This document shows positions 6,045 to 6,981 of a stretch of DNA of 6,981 bases, piece by piece (position 1 is the first letter of the stretch; each line of letters starts with the position of its first letter). Below the pieces are notes generated by a model. The model saw only the letters and a list, made by a program, of their open reading frames with translations, was not told where the DNA came from and did no database searches. Origin of the DNA: Elusimicrobiota bacterium (GTDB lineage: Bacteria > Elusimicrobiota > Elusimicrobia > Elusimicrobiales > UBA9959); contig DAOWCC010000130.1 in assembly GCA_030639665.1 (NCBI GenBank), forward strand, positions 1 to 6,981. The letters are read 5' to 3'. A program made the position numbers and the translations under genes.

Positions 6045-6070
6045 TATATTGGTATTACTATACCAATATA
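6045..6070. promoter_or_regulatory. 26-bp palindromic operator candidate for the Rrf2 regulator
   Basis: Arms TATATTGGTAT (6045-6055) and ATACCAATATA (6060-6070) are exact complements around TACT. The site covers the predicted -10 and start point, so a bound dimer would block RNA polymerase. Size, symmetry and AT-rich content suit a site for an Rrf2-family dimer, and location makes the divergence-free rrf2-hcp operon its likely target. I did not see another copy of both arms in the window. Confidence 0.72.
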
Positions 6071-6086
6071 ATCTTTTTTGTGTCAA
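6057..6086 (-). promoter_or_regulatory. Sigma-70-type promoter of the rrf2-hcp operon
   Basis: Read on the minus strand, a perfect -35 TTGACA (6081-6086) is followed after 18 nt by TATAGT (6057-6062) as -10. Transcription would begin near 6050, leaving a leader of about 30 nt before the ATG at 6018. The -10 lies in the centre of the palindrome described separately. Confidence 0.72.
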
Positions 6087-6273
6087 CCCACGTATTTATT
6101 TGTCGCCTTTTCCCCGCGGGTTAGAGTAAATTGGTTATGATAAAACCTGTGGTGAAAAACAATAAAGTAGTCCCTAAAATAATGTTAAACTGTCCCCCTT
6201 ACGGTTTCTAAGGCCAGTATACATCTTTTTAATACCCGCTTGTAAAGATCCAAAAAAGCGCAAAGCAAATTTT

Positions 6274-6304
6274 CCCCTTTTGCAAAGGGGGTTAGGGGGA
6301 TTTT
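6274..6304. repeat. Hairpin with G-rich tail, likely dispersed intergenic repeat
   Basis: A 7-bp stem CCCCTTT (6274-6280) and AAAGGGG (6284-6290) around TGC is followed by GGTTAGGGGGATTTT. Sequences of this type (CCCCTTTGCAAAGGGG with a GTTAGGGGGATTT tail) recur between genes in many bacterial genomes; that is from memory. Its copy number here cannot be judged from one window. Confidence 0.5.
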
Positions 6305-6307
6305 GAT

Positions 6308-6418
6308 ATGATGAAAGAAAAGTCTCTGCCAAAGGTAGCTAATTTAATGTATAGGAATTTCAAAGCTATGCTGGGTGCCGTGTCATGGACTATGTCCATC
6401 AAAACGGCCAAAGTTTGA
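6308..6418 (+). CDS. Candidate 36-residue small ORF, unidentified
   Basis: ATG at 6308 (or 6311) opens 36 codons to TGA 6416-6418. AGGGGG lies 8 nt before the first ATG, a workable Shine-Dalgarno, although it belongs to the hairpin repeat tail at 6290-6304. The peptide starts MMKEKSLPKV, is basic, and has a moderately hydrophobic middle (AMLGAVSWTM), with no cysteines and no recognised family. The stop codon lies within the first unit of the T-rich repeat. It may be a real small protein, the remnant of a longer gene, or chance. Confidence 0.25.
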   Translation: MMKEKSLPKVANLMYRNFKAMLGAVSWTMSIKTAKV

Positions 6419-6470
6419 TATTTGATATTTGGAATTTATTTGGGATTTGTTATTTGAATTTTGGGATTTG
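6414..6470. repeat. Degenerate TTTGNNA heptamer tandem repeat
   Basis: About eight imperfect copies of TTTGNNA run in a row: TTTGATA, TTTGATA, TTTGGAA, then after TTTA, TTTGGGA, TTTGTTA, TTTGAA, TTTTGGGA and TTTG. Strong T/A strand asymmetry. No coding sense. It may be slippage-derived or a dispersed low-complexity repeat. Confidence 0.65.
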
Positions 6471-6478
6471 CAAAGGTT

Positions 6479-6494
6479 GCCTGATTTATCAGGC
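6479..6494. repeat. Small perfect hairpin GCCTGA-TTTA-TCAGGC
   Basis: A 6-bp stem with a 4-nt loop directly follows the heptamer repeat. A second short one, TGTCT-GTAA-AGACA, lies about 15 nt further on. No T-run follows, so I do not call a terminator. Possibly part of the same dispersed repeat cluster. Confidence 0.45.
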
Positions 6495-6645
6495 CTAACT
6501 TGAGAGTTGTCTGTAAAGACACAAATCACAGGAAAAAGATTGGTTGGCTAATAGGTTTGGAGCGTTTTGGAAACCAAAAAAGGGATTTAATAAACATATC
6601 CAAGGCATCTTGCTTCCAAATGACCATGTAATTCTTTTCCAGACC

Positions 6646-6981
6646 CTAAGCCGCTTTATAAAGACACTTTAAAATTTTAACCATAGCCAAAGTATCCTGA
6701 CCGCAATAAATTTTAAGGTCTTTTCTTAACTTCTTTGTTTCTTTATCGGATAATTTTCCCGACACCATATTTAAATAAGCTATTTGCGCGTCCCCGCCAT
6801 CACCTATATCCAAATCCGCGTAACTCATGGAAGACACCAAAGCGGGGAGAACCTTTTTCAAAGAATAACTGCCGCGAAATTTCGGATGAATATAATTTCT
6901 TTTTTGAAAAGGTTTCATAATGTCCAGCATTCGATCGTTTAGTTTTAACATGGCCTTGGCATATTTTGGAAAATTTGCCGC
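6646..6981 (-). CDS. DUF2779-domain protein, C-terminal part (truncated at right edge)
   Basis: The frame is open to the right edge and ends at TAG 6646-6648, giving 112 visible codons. An ATG at 6951 is internal, since the frame continues upstream through ten more sense codons. The sequence matches the end of the DUF2779 domain: LNDRMLDIMKPFQKRNYIHP, then SYSLKKVLPALV, then DGGDAQIAYLNM, then YCGQDTLAMVKIL. The family is thought to have an RNase H-like exonuclease fold. The YCGQD motif fits the YxxxD third motif of DEDDy nucleases, and LNDRMLDI may hold the preceding Asp; this is inference. The substrate is unknown. It is separated from rrf2 by more than 600 bp and is not part of the stress operons. 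No terminator is obvious after its stop. Confidence 0.82.
   Translation of the reverse strand, partial: AANFPKYAKAMLKLNDRMLDIMKPFQKRNYIHPKFRGSYSLKKVLPALVSSMSYADLDIGDGGDAQIAYLNMVSGKLSDKETKKLRKDLKIYCGQDTLAMVKILKCLYKAA

Larger units (their letters stand above)
6071..6645. other. Long intergenic region without a convincing gene
   Basis: Apart from the -35 element at 6081-6086 there is no family-recognisable coding sequence. It contains several small hairpins: CCTTA/TAAGG at 6197-6213, CCCCTTT-TGC-AAAGGGG at 6274-6290, ATGGAC-TAT-GTCCAT at 6385-6399, GCCTGA-TTTA-TCAGGC at 6479-6494 and TTTTGG-AAA-CCAAAA at 6565-6579. It also has a T-rich heptamer repeat and one short candidate ORF. The mix suggests accumulated dispersed repeats rather than a decayed gene. 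Confidence 0.6.

Noticed and set aside
6565..6579. Terminator for the DUF2779 gene
   Set aside because: The hairpin TTTTGG-AAA-CCAAAA is AT-rich and no T-run follows it on the minus strand.
6735..6920. Plus-strand frame antisense to the DUF2779 gene
   Set aside because: The minus-strand frame matches DUF2779 and stays open to the window edge.
1..6981. tRNA, rRNA or riboswitch
   Set aside because: I saw no cloverleaf arms, rRNA signature or recognisable riboswitch core on either strand by eye; a covariance-model scan would be needed to be sure.

Overview
The window is an almost wholly minus-strand block of genes for surviving oxygen, peroxide and nitric oxide in an anaerobe. AT-rich genes, Shine-Dalgarno starts, and the set desulfoferrodoxin, rubrerythrin, rubredoxin and class I hybrid cluster protein all point to an obligately anaerobic, probably uncultured bacterium. 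The sequence alone does not fix the phylum. Dispersed hairpin and T-rich repeats in the right-hand gap look like those of metagenome-derived anaerobes, but that is only an impression.

Layout from left to right. Bases 1-213 hold the end of an unidentified plus-strand gene. It converges on a strong bidirectional terminator (233-272). Next comes a tight minus-strand operon, in transcription order desulfoferrodoxin (980-1363), a flavin reductase-like protein (444-977) and rubredoxin (286-447). The last two overlap by ATGA and look like a two-gene version of the fused high-molecular-weight rubredoxin. Upstream lie the thiol peroxidase tpx (1519-2070), rubrerythrin (2180-2752) and a DUF2400/TIGR02757 gene (2777-3763). 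The N-terminus of that gene is interrupted in frame by a GC-rich, cysteine-rich, repeat-bearing insert of about 207 bp. A 176-bp gap with an 11-bp inverted repeat separates this from hcp (3940-5595), which is preceded by an Rrf2-family Fe-S regulator (5611-6018). The regulator has a near-consensus promoter whose -10 sits in a 26-bp palindrome, a good candidate autoregulatory operator. Bases 6071-6645 have no convincing gene but contain several small hairpins, a degenerate 7-bp tandem repeat and one 36-codon candidate small ORF. The right edge holds the 3' end of a DUF2779 gene (6646-6981).

How the genes fit together (inference from family knowledge): desulfoferrodoxin reduces superoxide to peroxide; rubrerythrin and Tpx remove peroxide; rubredoxin, reduced through the flavin reductase-like protein, can supply electrons to desulfoferrodoxin and rubrerythrin; Hcp removes NO or hydroxylamine under control of the NO/redox-sensing Rrf2 protein. 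The flavodiiron protein FprA, the usual partner of the fused rubredoxin, is not in the window.
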